Assembly (NCBI GenBank): GCA_039602395.1
Contig: JBCNJP010000023.1
Location: 83,769,324-83,833,323, forward strand
Origin: Deinandra increscens subsp. villosa
Taxonomy: Eukaryota; Streptophyta; Magnoliopsida; Asterales; Asteraceae
DNA length: 64,000 bases
Reading direction: 5' to 3'
Shown here piece by piece: positions 46,059 to 57,065 of the stretch. A model generated the notes under the pieces. That model saw only the letters and a list, made by a program, of their open reading frames with translations. It was not told the DNA's origin and searched no databases. Every line of letters begins with the position of its first letter. The stretch's first letter is position 1. A program made the position numbers and the translations under genes.

Positions 46059-46542
46059 ATTTCATGAAAAAATAAAAAAAAGGGATCGGTGGTGTAAGTA
46101 TTAAAATTAAAGTTTCAAAAATTACATACATTAAAATTTAGCATGATCTACTATAAGTTTGACTTTTCTTCAAAATTCTGATTCATTTCTTATTATTAAA
46201 AACTTTGTAACCCATAAACCTGCAAATATAAAAGAAATATCATTTTTCCCATGTTTATTACAATACTTTTAATAATAGAAACGGAAAGAGGTATACTTTA
46301 TAAACCTTAGCCAAGCTCATAACATCAATAACACGGTGTGATAAAGTAGTTTAGGTTTAAGAGTACACGAAGGTCAATATAACAAAACAAATCTGAGCAG
46401 AATTGCTTGAATTATCATTAGGACATTTCAAAAAAAAAAGTTGGTATGCATAGAAATAATAAATTGATCGCCATGTACACAAATTATAAAATAGTTGGTA
46501 TGCATATAATACTTACCAGAATAAGATCAAAATCTATTAACT

Positions 46543-47594
46543 AAAGTAGTGTTGTACCTTACCCGAAACATTTAGCACCATGTCACCATCAAGTCAACCT
46601 GTAAACATAACACGTAGAAAACCATTAAACTAAATCTATTAACAAACAGCAAAAAAAAAAAATAATAAATAAAAAAAAAATAAAATAAAAAAAATAATAC
46701 TATTAAAAGAATTGAGATGAAAAGTATACATAAAATGCATAAAGATATAAGTAAACTAATCTTATCAAATAAAAAAGCAACCAGTATATTTCGTTTAATA
46801 TTCTTTTCGCACCGATTTCCGGAGGGTAAGAGAAAGCATATTCCTTTTGGTTGATACTGGAGCCGAAAGATCCTCATCGTGTGTTTCCATGGTCAAGAAG
46901 ATGCTGCCCTCTATAGATCCTTCTGGTGACCATTCGTGTGTTAGAGAGAATCCATACATTTGTAAATGTTTATTAACAAAAAACATGATATAGTTAATAA
47001 AGACAGAAAAAGATTTGATCATATCTCATTCCTTTTAGGCCTTTTTTATTTATAGAATTTCCATTGTTTTAGGCTTAATATTAACAAAAGTAGTGTTGTA
47101 CCTTACCCGAAACATTTAGCACCATGCCACCATCAAGTCAACCTGTAAACATAACACGTAGAAAACCATTAAACTAAATCTATTAACAAACAGCAAAAAA
47201 AAAAAACAATACTATTAAAAGAATTGAGATGAAAAGTATACATAAAATGCATAAAGATATAAGTAAACTAATCTTATCAAATAAAAAAGCAACCAGTATA
47301 TTTCTTTTAATATTCTTTTTGCACCGATTTCCGGAGGGTAAGAGAAAGCATATTCCTTTTGGTTGATACTGAAGCCGAAAGATCCTCATCGTGTGTTTCC
47401 ATGGTCAAGAAGATGCTGCCCTCTATAGATCCTTCTGGTGACCATTCGTGTGGTTAGAGAGAATCTATACATTTGTAAATGTTTATTAACAACAAACATG
47501 ATATAGTTAATAAGGACAGAAAAATATTTGATCATATCTTATTCCTTTTAGGCCTTTTTTATTTATAGAATTTCCATTGTTTTAGGCTTAATAA
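46543..47594. repeat. Direct tandem duplication, about 544 and 508 bp
   Basis: 46543-47086 and 47087-47594 are alike, from AAAGTAGTGTTGTACC to TTTTAGGCTTAATA. The second is shorter because it lacks part of an A-rich run. Minus-strand frames in both (e.g. 46795-47022) look like one decayed reading frame of unknown type. Confidence 0.88.
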
Positions 47595-47598
47595 TCAC

Positions 47599-47695
47599 TG
47601 TAAACAAAGAGATTATATATATCTCTGTTGTTCAATCGTCCAGACTATTAACAAAAAAGGAATGCAGAAAACACTTTGATCCATTCTATTTTTTA
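47599..47695 (+). repeat. Probable short or truncated Copia LTR
   Basis: TGTAAACAAAG starts it and the PBS TGGTACCAGAGC (47696-47707) follows. Its TATA (TATATAT, 47614-47620) sits between AGAGAT and ATCTCT, a perfect inverted pair (47608-47626). Confidence 0.55.
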
Positions 47696-49126
47696 TGGTA
47701 CCAGAGCAGGTTTCTTCCGCTCGACTCAAAAGAAACCCAAACCCTAACCACAATCAACCAAATCTGTCAACATGCATGGCGGCAATGATGGTGAAACAAA
47801 AGCATCCATGAATTACAACGTTGTCTCCAACCACAATCCTCCTTCCAACATACACGCTTCCGATTATGGACCAAAACGTGAAGGAAATTTTAATGCTCCG
47901 AGTAAGACGAGGTTGAAGAACGTCAGGCGGTCTATACATGACCGAGGAGAACACTGTAATTTCTGCAATAAATATAGTCACAACCGTGACTGGTGTTTTA
48001 AACGAATAGGATACCCGAAATGGTGGTCGGAGAAAAGAAAAACAGAGAATGAAAGAACCAAGGCTACATATGTTGAAGGTGAACACCTAGGTTTGAACAG
48101 TGATCAATACAAACAATTCTGAAGCTTATTTTCAAGAAATAATTCATTAGAAAAGAAAGACACTCCTCCAACCGTAAATATGGGAGGTAAACTCGATCAA
48201 GGTAACAAATGGGTTATTGACTCGGGTTGAACCGAACACATTACCCACAGATTCGATTGCTTTGATAATAAGATTAAGACTTCTCGTGAAATGCCAGTGA
48301 CCATTCCAAATCGTCATGCTATACCGGTTGAAGGGAAGGGAACTTGTACATTACCGAATGGAATAATAATTCAAGACGTTTTATATGTGCCCGAGTTTAC
48401 TTGCAGTCTCCTATCAGTTAGTCGCTTGGCTAAGGACTTACAAAGTGCAATAACCTTTTTCCCTGATTTTTCTATCATGCAAAGCTTGCATTCGAGGAAA
48501 TTGATTGGAGTCGGTAAGTGCGAACAAGGGCTCTATCGGATGGGAATGGTGGTGAATAAAAGGGAGGCATTGGCTGCTACATGTGACGTATGGCAAAAGC
48601 GACTTGGACATGCTTTACAAGACAAACTTTCACACTTTAATTTTATTAAGAATGCTCCTTCAAAGAAAAATGGTGTGATGTGTGATTCCTGTGCCAAAGC
48701 TAAATTCACAAGGTTACCTTTTCCTACTGGTTCTATTAAAACTCATGATTTCTTTGAACTTTTGCATTGTGATATTTGGGGAGGATATAGAGCGTTGTCG
48801 CTCACTCGATCAAGCTATTTTCTAACCATTGTTGATGACTATAGTCGATCGGTTTAGGTTTTTCTTTTAAGGCACAAATTCAAGGCGAGTGATTATTTAA
48901 TCCGTTTCCATAAAATGATCAAAACCCAATTTGATAAAAACGTGAAAAGGATTCGGTGTGACAATGGGGGTGAATTTACCTCAAATCGTATGATGGATTT
49001 TTACGCCGAACAAGGGATTTTGTTGGAAACGTCATGCCCACATACCCATAGCAAAACGGTGTGTTGAACGTAAACATCGTCACCTGCTCGAAACTGCAAG
49101 GGCCTTAAAATTTGAGGCAAAGGTAC
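47696..49126 (+). pseudogene. Copia gag-PR-integrase relic (D)
   Basis: Knuckle CNFCNKYSHNRDWC followed by GYPKWW (about 47955-48030). Protease WVIDSG then a stop where Ala is expected (48226-48228). Integrase zinc part WQKRLGHA..CDSCAKAKF, core D in LLHCDIW and DNGGEF, then frameshifts near 49040. The sequence ends at 49126 where the next LTR is inserted; no RT. Confidence 0.8.
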
Positions 49127-49869
49127 TGTAAAAGCGAGATACGATCTTACTACTGCATGCTTTGATCAATCTAGTGAAAACGAGTAGTAAATAAGAGAAT
49201 TCTTATTGAATCACTTGAAGATTACAAAGACTTGTCATGACCGATTTTCACTTCAAGAATCATGACTTTGAGCGAGAACGAGGGTGGGATGCGGAAAACC
49301 CGAGACGATGATGATGAACGAGAAGATGAATCTAGGATAATCAAACAAGAAAGATGATGATCAAGTCGAATGATTTTATTGAACCGAATGATTACAAGAA
49401 CAAGAAATCATGACAACATTCAATATCTCTCTAGAAATCCATGACTCTCTCTCTCTCTCTCTCTAGAATGGAAATCTCACAAACTCTACAAGAAAATCAT
49501 CATCTCCACACTCAGAGACTCTTTTTCTTGTAATGGGCACCCTCACTATATATAGTGAGGGTGACTGAGAACAGAAAAAATAACAAAATGAACAAAAATT
49601 ACAAGTAAAGCAAATAACATAAAATATTATTTAAATCAAAGTTGATTTAATTAATCCAAAGCTTGACTCGCTTGAACCGATCTTCCGTTGACTTTTACGT
49701 TGACCGTTGACCCGAACGATTTACTGTTCCAGAAAACGGTCTTCGGTCCAATCTCGCAAGCCTCAATCATCACAACCCAGTCTCTTTATCAAATTCACAT
49801 GGATTCTTCAGTCGAATGCTTCGGTAAACAGATTTGATGGCGCCAGTCACATAAATTTTTGTTCCAACA
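49127..49869 (-). repeat. Copia 3' LTR (minus)
   Basis: The minus strand starts TGTTGGAAC at 49869 after the PPT CAAGGGGGAATA and ends CTTTTACA at 49127. A (CT)n run is at 49443-49462. The flank GGTAC (49122-49126) would be one target duplication; the other is not in view. Confidence 0.82.
49538..49563 (-). promoter_or_regulatory. TATA box centred in a 26-bp perfect palindrome
   Basis: Arms CACCCTCACTATA and TATAGTGAGGGTG meet at the centre. The TATA core (49546-49555) is therefore symmetric. It lies in the U3/R part of the LTR. Confidence 0.8.
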
Positions 49870-50300
49870 TATTCCCCCTTGACTGATGCTTTCAAATATG
49901 TTCAACTGTTGAATAATCACTCTTTCATATATCTTCAATGAGAAACTGATAAACCGGAGACAATCTGTCGTAGAAATTTCCCCTCTGAATAAGCTTCTTC
50001 TGTTCTTGTTGCTCCAGTTGAGATCCAAGTGTTCCGCTCACTCGGTTCACACGGTCGGGTACAATACTAAGAAATTGCTGAACATCGGAGTCATAACCGC
50101 GATAAACCGAATGATAAACCAGTCAATCATCGAACATGCTCTAACTCCGGATAATCGACCTGATTATCCAGTTCCATAATAGTTCCTCCTATTTCTCTAA
50201 ATCTCTCCAAAACATCCAGTCGGAAGAGTAAAATTAGATGTGGAGAGTCGAACCGTCGTGATTGATCGGCGTCGAAGGTACCGATCAAAGATAAGAGAAA
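49870..50300 (-). other. Internal 3' part of the same minus-strand Copia element
   Basis: PPT at the left edge; no domain recognised. Cut on the right by the next LTR. Confidence 0.45.
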
Positions 50301-51569
50301 TGTGTTCCTACTACCTTTTTAGATAGGGTAAGCAGGGTGTCGAACCACGAAGAGTTTGTGGTTGGTGACTTTGTTCAATTGATTAATTTATAAACTAAAT
50401 TAAAAGCTAAGAAGTGAAAAAGATGATGATTTGATTTGGTTTGGAATCGAAAAAACTAAAACAGATAATTGCTTAAAAATGTAAACTTGAAATTAAATTG
50501 TGATTGTGAAAACTTATGAAAACAAAATGACCATCCTCGAGGTTCAGGTTAGCAATAGGTAATGAAATCATAGTCTGATTATACTAAAGCTATCACATAG
50601 ACATGAATTGATTTGATGTTCAATTTGAAGGATACACATAAGACCAAGGAATCTGGCGGATGCTGGTTAACGGTCCGAAACCGAATAACGGCTCCAGCTA
50701 AGATGTTGTCTTAGTGTATATCAATTAGGTAGAAATAACTTTGATAAATTCTCAAGAGTTAAGCATGCAATTAACAAGAAAGAAATTCAAAGCCAGTAAA
50801 ACTATTTTTTAATCAAGTTAAACAATCAATGGTTTTTCACCCAATCACCAATTAAATGATTGGATTTACACCCAGTAGAAGTACAATCAAACAAAGAAAA
50901 TCAAAAACCTAACTAACCCTATTCTCGAGGTTGATCAATGGGAGATTAGCCACGCATGCTCATCTTGAATGCTTCATAAACTGGATTCATGATCGTCACC
51001 GGATTGAACGTTACGACTGGAATGGAGGAAAAGCACCCAAGAACCTTCAAAATTCGTCTACTAGCCTTCAGGGAATCATCCTTTTCGAAACCCTAAGTTT
51101 TGGGTTAAATACTCCTTAAAATTTTCGAGCAAAACAATAAAATCCGGAATTTCTTTTAACCGCGCCGTCCGGGACGCCAAAATCACCGTCCAGACGCTGG
51201 TCTGCTGTCCGGACTGGCGTCCGGACGCCAATCTGGGACTGTGGACGGTGGAAACGGACGAACTTCAATTTGCTTCTTTTTTCTTTGCCCTTGCTTGTGT
51301 AATCTTCACTATGACTTGCAAAACTCATAATATTTCATTTCCTTGACTCTCCAATTCTTGTGTTGACCACGTACCAACTTCTTTGTTTGCTAATTATTTG
51401 GATCTTCACTCATTAGCCTCAAATTTGACTTAGTTGCACTCCTTAGGCTCGTTTTCTTCACAACCTACAAAACATTTAAAGTAGCTCAAAGTACACATGT
51501 TTTGATATAAAAACCGAACAAGGACATGCGTTTAATTATGAAATAAGCATGAAATATATAAACGCATCA
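50301..51569 (-). repeat. Gypsy 3' LTR (F), minus
   Basis: The minus strand starts TGATGCGTTTATATATTTC after the PPT-like AAAGTGTGGGGATG. The left end is placed at TGTGTTCC (50301), uncertain by a few bases. It has palindromes GGCGTCCGGACGCC (51216-51229) and GTCCGG words upstream of an AGTATTTAACCC TATA-like site (about 51103-51114). Confidence 0.65.
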
Positions 51570-53624
51570 CATCCCCACACTTTACCTTTGCTTATCCCAA
51601 GCAAATACTCTAGTGCAACACTCCAACATAACTTTAACAAAAACGCCTAGACATCCTCAACCAAGTGTTAGCTAAGGTCCAAGGTCATACCCAATTCACA
51701 AGACTTACAACATTCAATAGATTTACAACTTAGCAAGCACATGATTTATATTTCTAAACAACGAATTGCCTAACCAAGCCTACCAAGCTGTTTAATTTCC
51801 TACTTGCATGCATTCACATTGCTCACAATGTTTTACTCCCCTCGGCTTATATCTGGATTAGCAAAGATGTGCTAATATATCTGTAAACGATCAGACCAAA
51901 AAATGAAACCACATTATCATAAGCTTGTAAAGTAATCAAGTCTCCACCAACTAACACATAACCATACACACATCAAGAGGTCTTAGCACGGGTTGTAATG
52001 ATAGGCTTGGGTTAAGGTGTGGATTAGGGATTTTAAGTGGCGAAGGCGGTGAAATCTAAGTTTTAAGCTATTTATTACATCAACAAGAACTTACAGCTGA
52101 AAGTTGGGTCTTTTTTTTATCCCAGATAGCTAACTACTTCTCTCTTTCTTTTTTTTCTTTTTCTTTTTTTTTGGTGCTCGTATTTGATCATTTTGATCTA
52201 ATAGTAGCTTTTCCTGTTTTTTTTTCTTTTTTGATTTTTTTTTCTCAATTTTTTTTGAAAGTAGAAATCTACATAGCAACTACTTAGCTTCAAACTTAAC
52301 TAGATTTCACCGCACGGGTTTATGATGTAAAAGGCTAAAGGCTAAGAGGTTTTATGCGGGCTAACAAGTGAAATGGTAAAGGCACAAAGTGTCTAACAAT
52401 GGTTGATGTTTCGGGTAGGGGATATCAAAGAATAGGCTAAGCAAGTGGCTAATCCTAGTGCCTCTATCATATGTGTGCAAGTTACGGTTCATGGTCTCGA
52501 TATGTATATACTTTGCAAGTTCTAAAATGTAGCAACACTATGGTAAACCCTCAAACAAAGAAATCAATCAAATGATGTAATCTTAACATGTCTAAGGCCC
52601 AAAACTCACAAAAACGGTGGTAAAAAAATGTGAAACATGCAAATCCTTCCACTAAACAGCTTGCTACCCTTATTTAGGCATTTCTACATACTTTTCATGA
52701 AAGCACTTGCTAAGTCTACTTTATCATGCAACTTAAAGAATCAACCATGACCGAGGACCTCTACTTATACACAGGCAAGTCTCGAATTGACGAATTACAT
52801 TGAAAAGATTCATTTTTGTGCACACATAGAGATTTACTTTAGGATCAAAAAAATTCACTTTTTCCAAAGAGTTGTTATATAGACACCCAAGGTTTTACTA
52901 AATTCACTTATTTCCTACGGTCGTTTTGGTTCAAACAGTCGTTTCAAGGTCGTTTCAGTTGAAACGACCGCCACGTGTCGCGACGACGAAACCTTAAAAT
53001 TCAGGGAGGCCCCCTTTATATTGACCGTTTCAAGGTCGTTTTGGTTCAAACTGTCGTTTCAAGGTCGTTTCACTTGAAACGACCGTTTGATTTTAGTGTT
53101 TTTAGTAAAATCCTCAGGTGGATATAGCAGGAGCCTTTCCAAAATTTACAATTTTTCCCCTCCCCACACTTGAACCATACATTGTCCCCAATGTATATGT
53201 TTAAAGCTAGATTACAAGTGTGATATAGGGATCCCTTTCAAACCAATTCGAAAATCATGCCTAATCGACCATTTTCACCTCAAGATGCTACCACTAATAT
53301 AAAGAAACAAACATGCATTCCCAATTGCTCCCCCAAGTACAAAACACTAACAAGAAGCACACCACACTTAAAAATAAAAAAAAAACAAAAATAAAATAGT
53401 TCAACACATAAAATAGATAAAGATAGCGCAAGCACATGGACCTGATCAATGTTCGGCGAGTGCTACTGAATGTCCTCATCATTATATGGCCGCCTCGGGA
53501 GCGGTGGTCTGTTATATCCCTCCAAAATTTCGAAATCTCCACCCCTAGAATCCCCCAAACTTCCCCACACTTGGGTGTTGCTATGATGATGAGAACTACA
53601 AACACAAACACAAATACACTAATA
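51570..53624 (-). other. Non-coding 3' internal region of Gypsy element F
   Basis: CAAGTGTGGGGA-type tracts occur at about 53160 and 53564 (minus strand). A T-rich stretch spans 52140-52260. No convincing coding sequence. Confidence 0.5.
52911..53095. repeat. Paired TCGTTT/AAACGA hairpin repeats
   Basis: Two direct copies of CGTTTTGGTTCAAAC-GTCGTTTCAAGG type (about 52922 and 53038). Each ends in GGTCGTTTCA-2 nt-TGAAACGACC, a perfect 10-bp hairpin. Possibly a MITE relic. Confidence 0.75.
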
Positions 53625-53870
53625 TTAAAAGAAATACACAAGACAACCTAACTCACTTTCGTAGGAATCACGGTTGCATTTAGCGTATGCAACAAGCCTT
53701 TTAAACCACTCGATAGCTCGAGTGGACGAGTTGAGTCTCGTGAGGGTTTCTAGCGAACATACCCACAAATTTCTCGGGTTGCCTCCCAGTTTAGCGCTAA
53801 GTTTTAGGTCTTCAGCCATACCATACCTGATGTGGAGATTATGGGGGTCGGAATACATACTCGCTTCCAA
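53625..53870 (-). CDS. Hypothetical retroelement-associated protein
   Basis: 81 codons (DPHNLHIRYGMAEDLKLSAK...). I do not recognise a domain. It overlaps the end of the gag-pro frame upstream and probably belongs to the same element. Confidence 0.3.
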   Translation of the reverse strand: MEASMYSDPHNLHIRYGMAEDLKLSAKLGGNPRNLWVCSLETLTRLNSSTRAIEWFKRLVAYAKCNRDSYESELGCLVYFF

Positions 53871-54464
53871 AAGTACCTTTACCGGCTTGGTTGTTGACGA
53901 TCCATCTCATATCTTGTTGTGCCCAACCTTCCGCATCAAATTCATCTTCTTCTTCTCTCATCTTCACAGCTCCTTCGCTATCGTATGCATACTTGACCTG
54001 TTTAGGTGGTTTCTTTAGCTCAGTCGGTGATTGAGATGATTTTGTCTCCGACTTAGGGTAGATTGTTGAGCTCTCCACCCGCTACATCACTGGGGGTTTC
54101 ACCTTTTGAACTTTTGTGTCTCTATCTACCTTCTCCCTAGTTTTAGACTCCGTTGACACATCTTCCGGCTTCAACCTATTAAGCAAACAACATTTCTCGT
54201 TGGTGTCCCCCTCATTTACAGTAGGAGGACACCTGTTAGCAACAAGTAACTTTGAAGACTTAGTTTGAACCGAATAAGTAAAAGAATTTGAAATCATATC
54301 TAAATTTAACTTACGGTTCCCAAATGACATGCTCACTGTGCTATCTCTGCAGTTAATCTGAGCATTTGCTGTTGCCAAGAATGGTCTTCCCAGTATGATC
54401 ATCGGTTGCCTCTGCTTCACCGTAGGTGCATAGTCAAGCACCAGAAAATCTTCAGGGTAGTAAA
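53839..54464 (-). pseudogene. Gypsy gag-protease C-terminal part (element F)
   Basis: The minus-strand frame runs from the gap. The ILGRPFLATANA motif is the C-terminal hallmark of retropepsin in Athila/Tat-type Gypsy elements, followed by DSTVSMSFGN. A TAG at 54082-54084 interrupts it and the same frame continues with an acidic tail to 53839. No RT or integrase follows before the 3' LTR, so F is a deletion derivative. Confidence 0.7.
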
Positions 54465-54964
54465 NNNNNNNNNNNNNNNNNNNNNNNNNNNNNNNNNNNN
54501 NNNNNNNNNNNNNNNNNNNNNNNNNNNNNNNNNNNNNNNNNNNNNNNNNNNNNNNNNNNNNNNNNNNNNNNNNNNNNNNNNNNNNNNNNNNNNNNNNNNN
54601 NNNNNNNNNNNNNNNNNNNNNNNNNNNNNNNNNNNNNNNNNNNNNNNNNNNNNNNNNNNNNNNNNNNNNNNNNNNNNNNNNNNNNNNNNNNNNNNNNNNN
54701 NNNNNNNNNNNNNNNNNNNNNNNNNNNNNNNNNNNNNNNNNNNNNNNNNNNNNNNNNNNNNNNNNNNNNNNNNNNNNNNNNNNNNNNNNNNNNNNNNNNN
54801 NNNNNNNNNNNNNNNNNNNNNNNNNNNNNNNNNNNNNNNNNNNNNNNNNNNNNNNNNNNNNNNNNNNNNNNNNNNNNNNNNNNNNNNNNNNNNNNNNNNN
54901 NNNNNNNNNNNNNNNNNNNNNNNNNNNNNNNNNNNNNNNNNNNNNNNNNNNNNNNNNNNNNNNN
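54465..54964. other. Assembly gap (500 N)
   Basis: Exactly 500 N. It hides the 5' parts of F (minus) and of the chromovirus (plus), so the true size is likely several kb. Confidence 0.97.
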
Positions 54965-55487
54965 GGCCGAACCTGTGGCCGAAAGGGAGTCCAAAGTTGA
55001 GTCCTCTACAGGAAAATTTAACAAGAAGAAGCGAAAGGGCCGAAACTTTGCTGTTACTGCTACTCCTGCAGCGCCGGCTGCAGCTCCTATTCCTGCTGTT
55101 CCTGTGGCCCAGTGGGCTCCTAATGGCCCTCCCCCAAAGAAGTAATATACTGGGCCTCATCCTTTGTGTACTAGGTGCAACCGCCACCACCCGACCCATC
55201 TCCCTTGTTGGCAATGCACTACTTGTGGGCTACTTGGCCATAACGCCAACAACTGTCGTCGTGCTGGTCAGGCCCAACCCTTGAGGGCTCAGCCCATGGC
55301 CCAATATCCGGCCCAACCTTTGATAGCCCAAGCTCCAAATGTTCAAGTTCAAGTCAGGGCTTGCTATAACTGTGGATCCACTACCCATCTTCGCAATGCA
55401 TGCCCCGCCCTCGCTGAGGTGAATCAGCCTGCTGCAAATGTCGCTCGTGGTGCCCCTGCTCGTGCCTTCAACATTAATGCAAATCAG
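54965..55487 (+). pseudogene. Gag C-terminal part of Tekay-like chromovirus
   Basis: Lys-rich and Ala/Pro-rich linker, TAA at 55143-55145, then two zinc-binding clusters (CTRC..CWQC-TTCGLLGHNANNC and CYNCGSTTHLRNAC). The frame reaches a GT at 55488. Further on it would end at a TAA (55542-55544) unless the intron is removed. Confidence 0.8.
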
Positions 55488-55573
55488 GTTCAAGTTTGCT
55501 TTATCTCTTACATCTTATTGATCTTTATCATGTATTACCATTAACACTAACATGGTTGGTCAATGCTAATCAG
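55488..55573 (+). other. Candidate 86-nt GT-AG intron between gag and protease
   Basis: GT at 55488, AG at 55572-55573, a branch-site-like CTAAC at 55547-55551 (23 nt from AG), T-rich body. Removal joins the gag frame to the protease frame in phase 0 and removes the in-frame stop. The flanks are near repeats (AATGCAAATCAGGTTCA and AATGCTAATCAGGCTCA). Confidence 0.6.
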
Positions 55574-56052
55574 GCTCAGGCGAACCAGGAGGTGGTCAAT
55601 GGTACATTCCTTATCAATAACCGTTATGCATCTATATTGTTTGATTCTGGTGTGGACTGTAGCTTTGTGTCATTAGACTTTGAGCCTTTACTTTCTTCTC
55701 CCCGTATTATGCTTGACTCTCCATTATCTGTCGAAATTACGGATGGTAAACCTTTTGATCTCGACTCGGTTATTCGCGACTGCAAGTTGGACTTTAAGGG
55801 TCATATTTTTCCTATCGATCTCATCCCTATGCCTCTTGGGAGCTTTGATGTCATCATTGGTATGGATTGGTTATCAAAGAACCGTGCCGAACTCGCTTGT
55901 TTTGATAAGATCATTCGCATTCCTCGCCCGGATGGTCAGTTTTTGTTGATCCATGGCGATAAACCATCCGGTGGGCTTAGGCTCATGTCTTGCACCAAAG
56001 CTCGCAAGTACTTACTCAAGGATTATCCGGCATTCTTGGCACATATTATGGA
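55574..56052 (+). pseudogene. Protease part of chromovirus
   Basis: Retropepsin with the FDSGVDCSFVS active site (about 55639-55670; family consensus D[ST]GA, here Val replaces Ala), then GSFDVIIGMDWL. The frame is cut at 56052 by a solo LTR. Confidence 0.8.
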
Positions 56053-57065
56053 TGTAACACCCTATTTTTAAAAAAAAAATATATTAATATGATAGTTAAT
56101 ATAATATACTGAACTATTGATCTAAAAGAAACGATGATGATCTGACTTATTTTTATTAATTTCTTTATTTATTAAGCTAAATAATAAAATATATTATATA
56201 ATATGCGTACGTAAGAAAATTTAAAATACAAATAGAATTCAAAATTTGTTTTACGTATCCACACAGATAGACATTTAAAATTGATTTCATGGTTATCACA
56301 TAACCACAAATGTGATAGCTATTAACTATTAATATTTTTAAGACCCTCGTTATCTATATTCTATATATATATATAGATAGATTCTATGGAATCAACTTCT
56401 GTTATCGTGAAACAGTCGATCAAGGCGAGGCAAAATTAGTTACGAGATATTTCCGGGTTACGAGATCACAAGAACTTGTCATTTAAGGTTTGGATTCTAT
56501 ACAACTTTATGTGTATGAGTTTTGATTTTCTCTACTTCGTAGTAGGAAATTAAAATTCATTATTATGTGGCTCTGAATGTGGTTCTGAACGTGACTCTAA
56601 ATTTGTTCACGAATTTTATATTGATTCTGTTATTTCGGAATTTGGCTCTGATCTTGGCTCTGAATGTGGCTCCGAATGTGGCTCTGAATTAAATGTGTTA
56701 TAGTTATCTGCTTTGATTGCGTTATTATCGGGTTTGTTACACCGATTTTTAGATATTGTTAAGTACATGTATATGTACTATTGTAATATAGTTGTTATCC
56801 CACTCAGTAAAACGATTTACTGAGGCGTATATGTGCTTGCATGTACGTTAGGTTACAGGGCTATTGGGGAAGACACGGAAGATCGTTCAAGAAAGTGGGA
56901 AAAAAAAAGTTATTATTATTTATTTATTTTTGTGTGTGTAATATAATGTGTTTTGTAAAAGTTTTGGTATGATGTAAATATTTTTTTTATATATTACTGG
57001 ATTGGTGTTTGATTTCTGATGTTGTATAAGTGACACATCATCCCTAATCGGGTTGGGGTGTTACA
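56053..57065. mobile_element. Solo LTR inserted in the chromovirus pol
   Basis: TGTAACACCC to GGGTGTTACA, 1013 bp, flanked by TSD ATGGA (56048-56052 and 57066-57070). No internal domains, so an LTR-LTR recombination product. Different in sequence from the host element's own LTR (TGTAACATTTCGGG). Confidence 0.9.

Noticed and set aside
57058..57065. Met at 57058 as the start of a 953-codon polyprotein
   Set aside because: It lies in the end of the solo LTR. The frame before the 57135 shift continues from the protease across the insertion instead.
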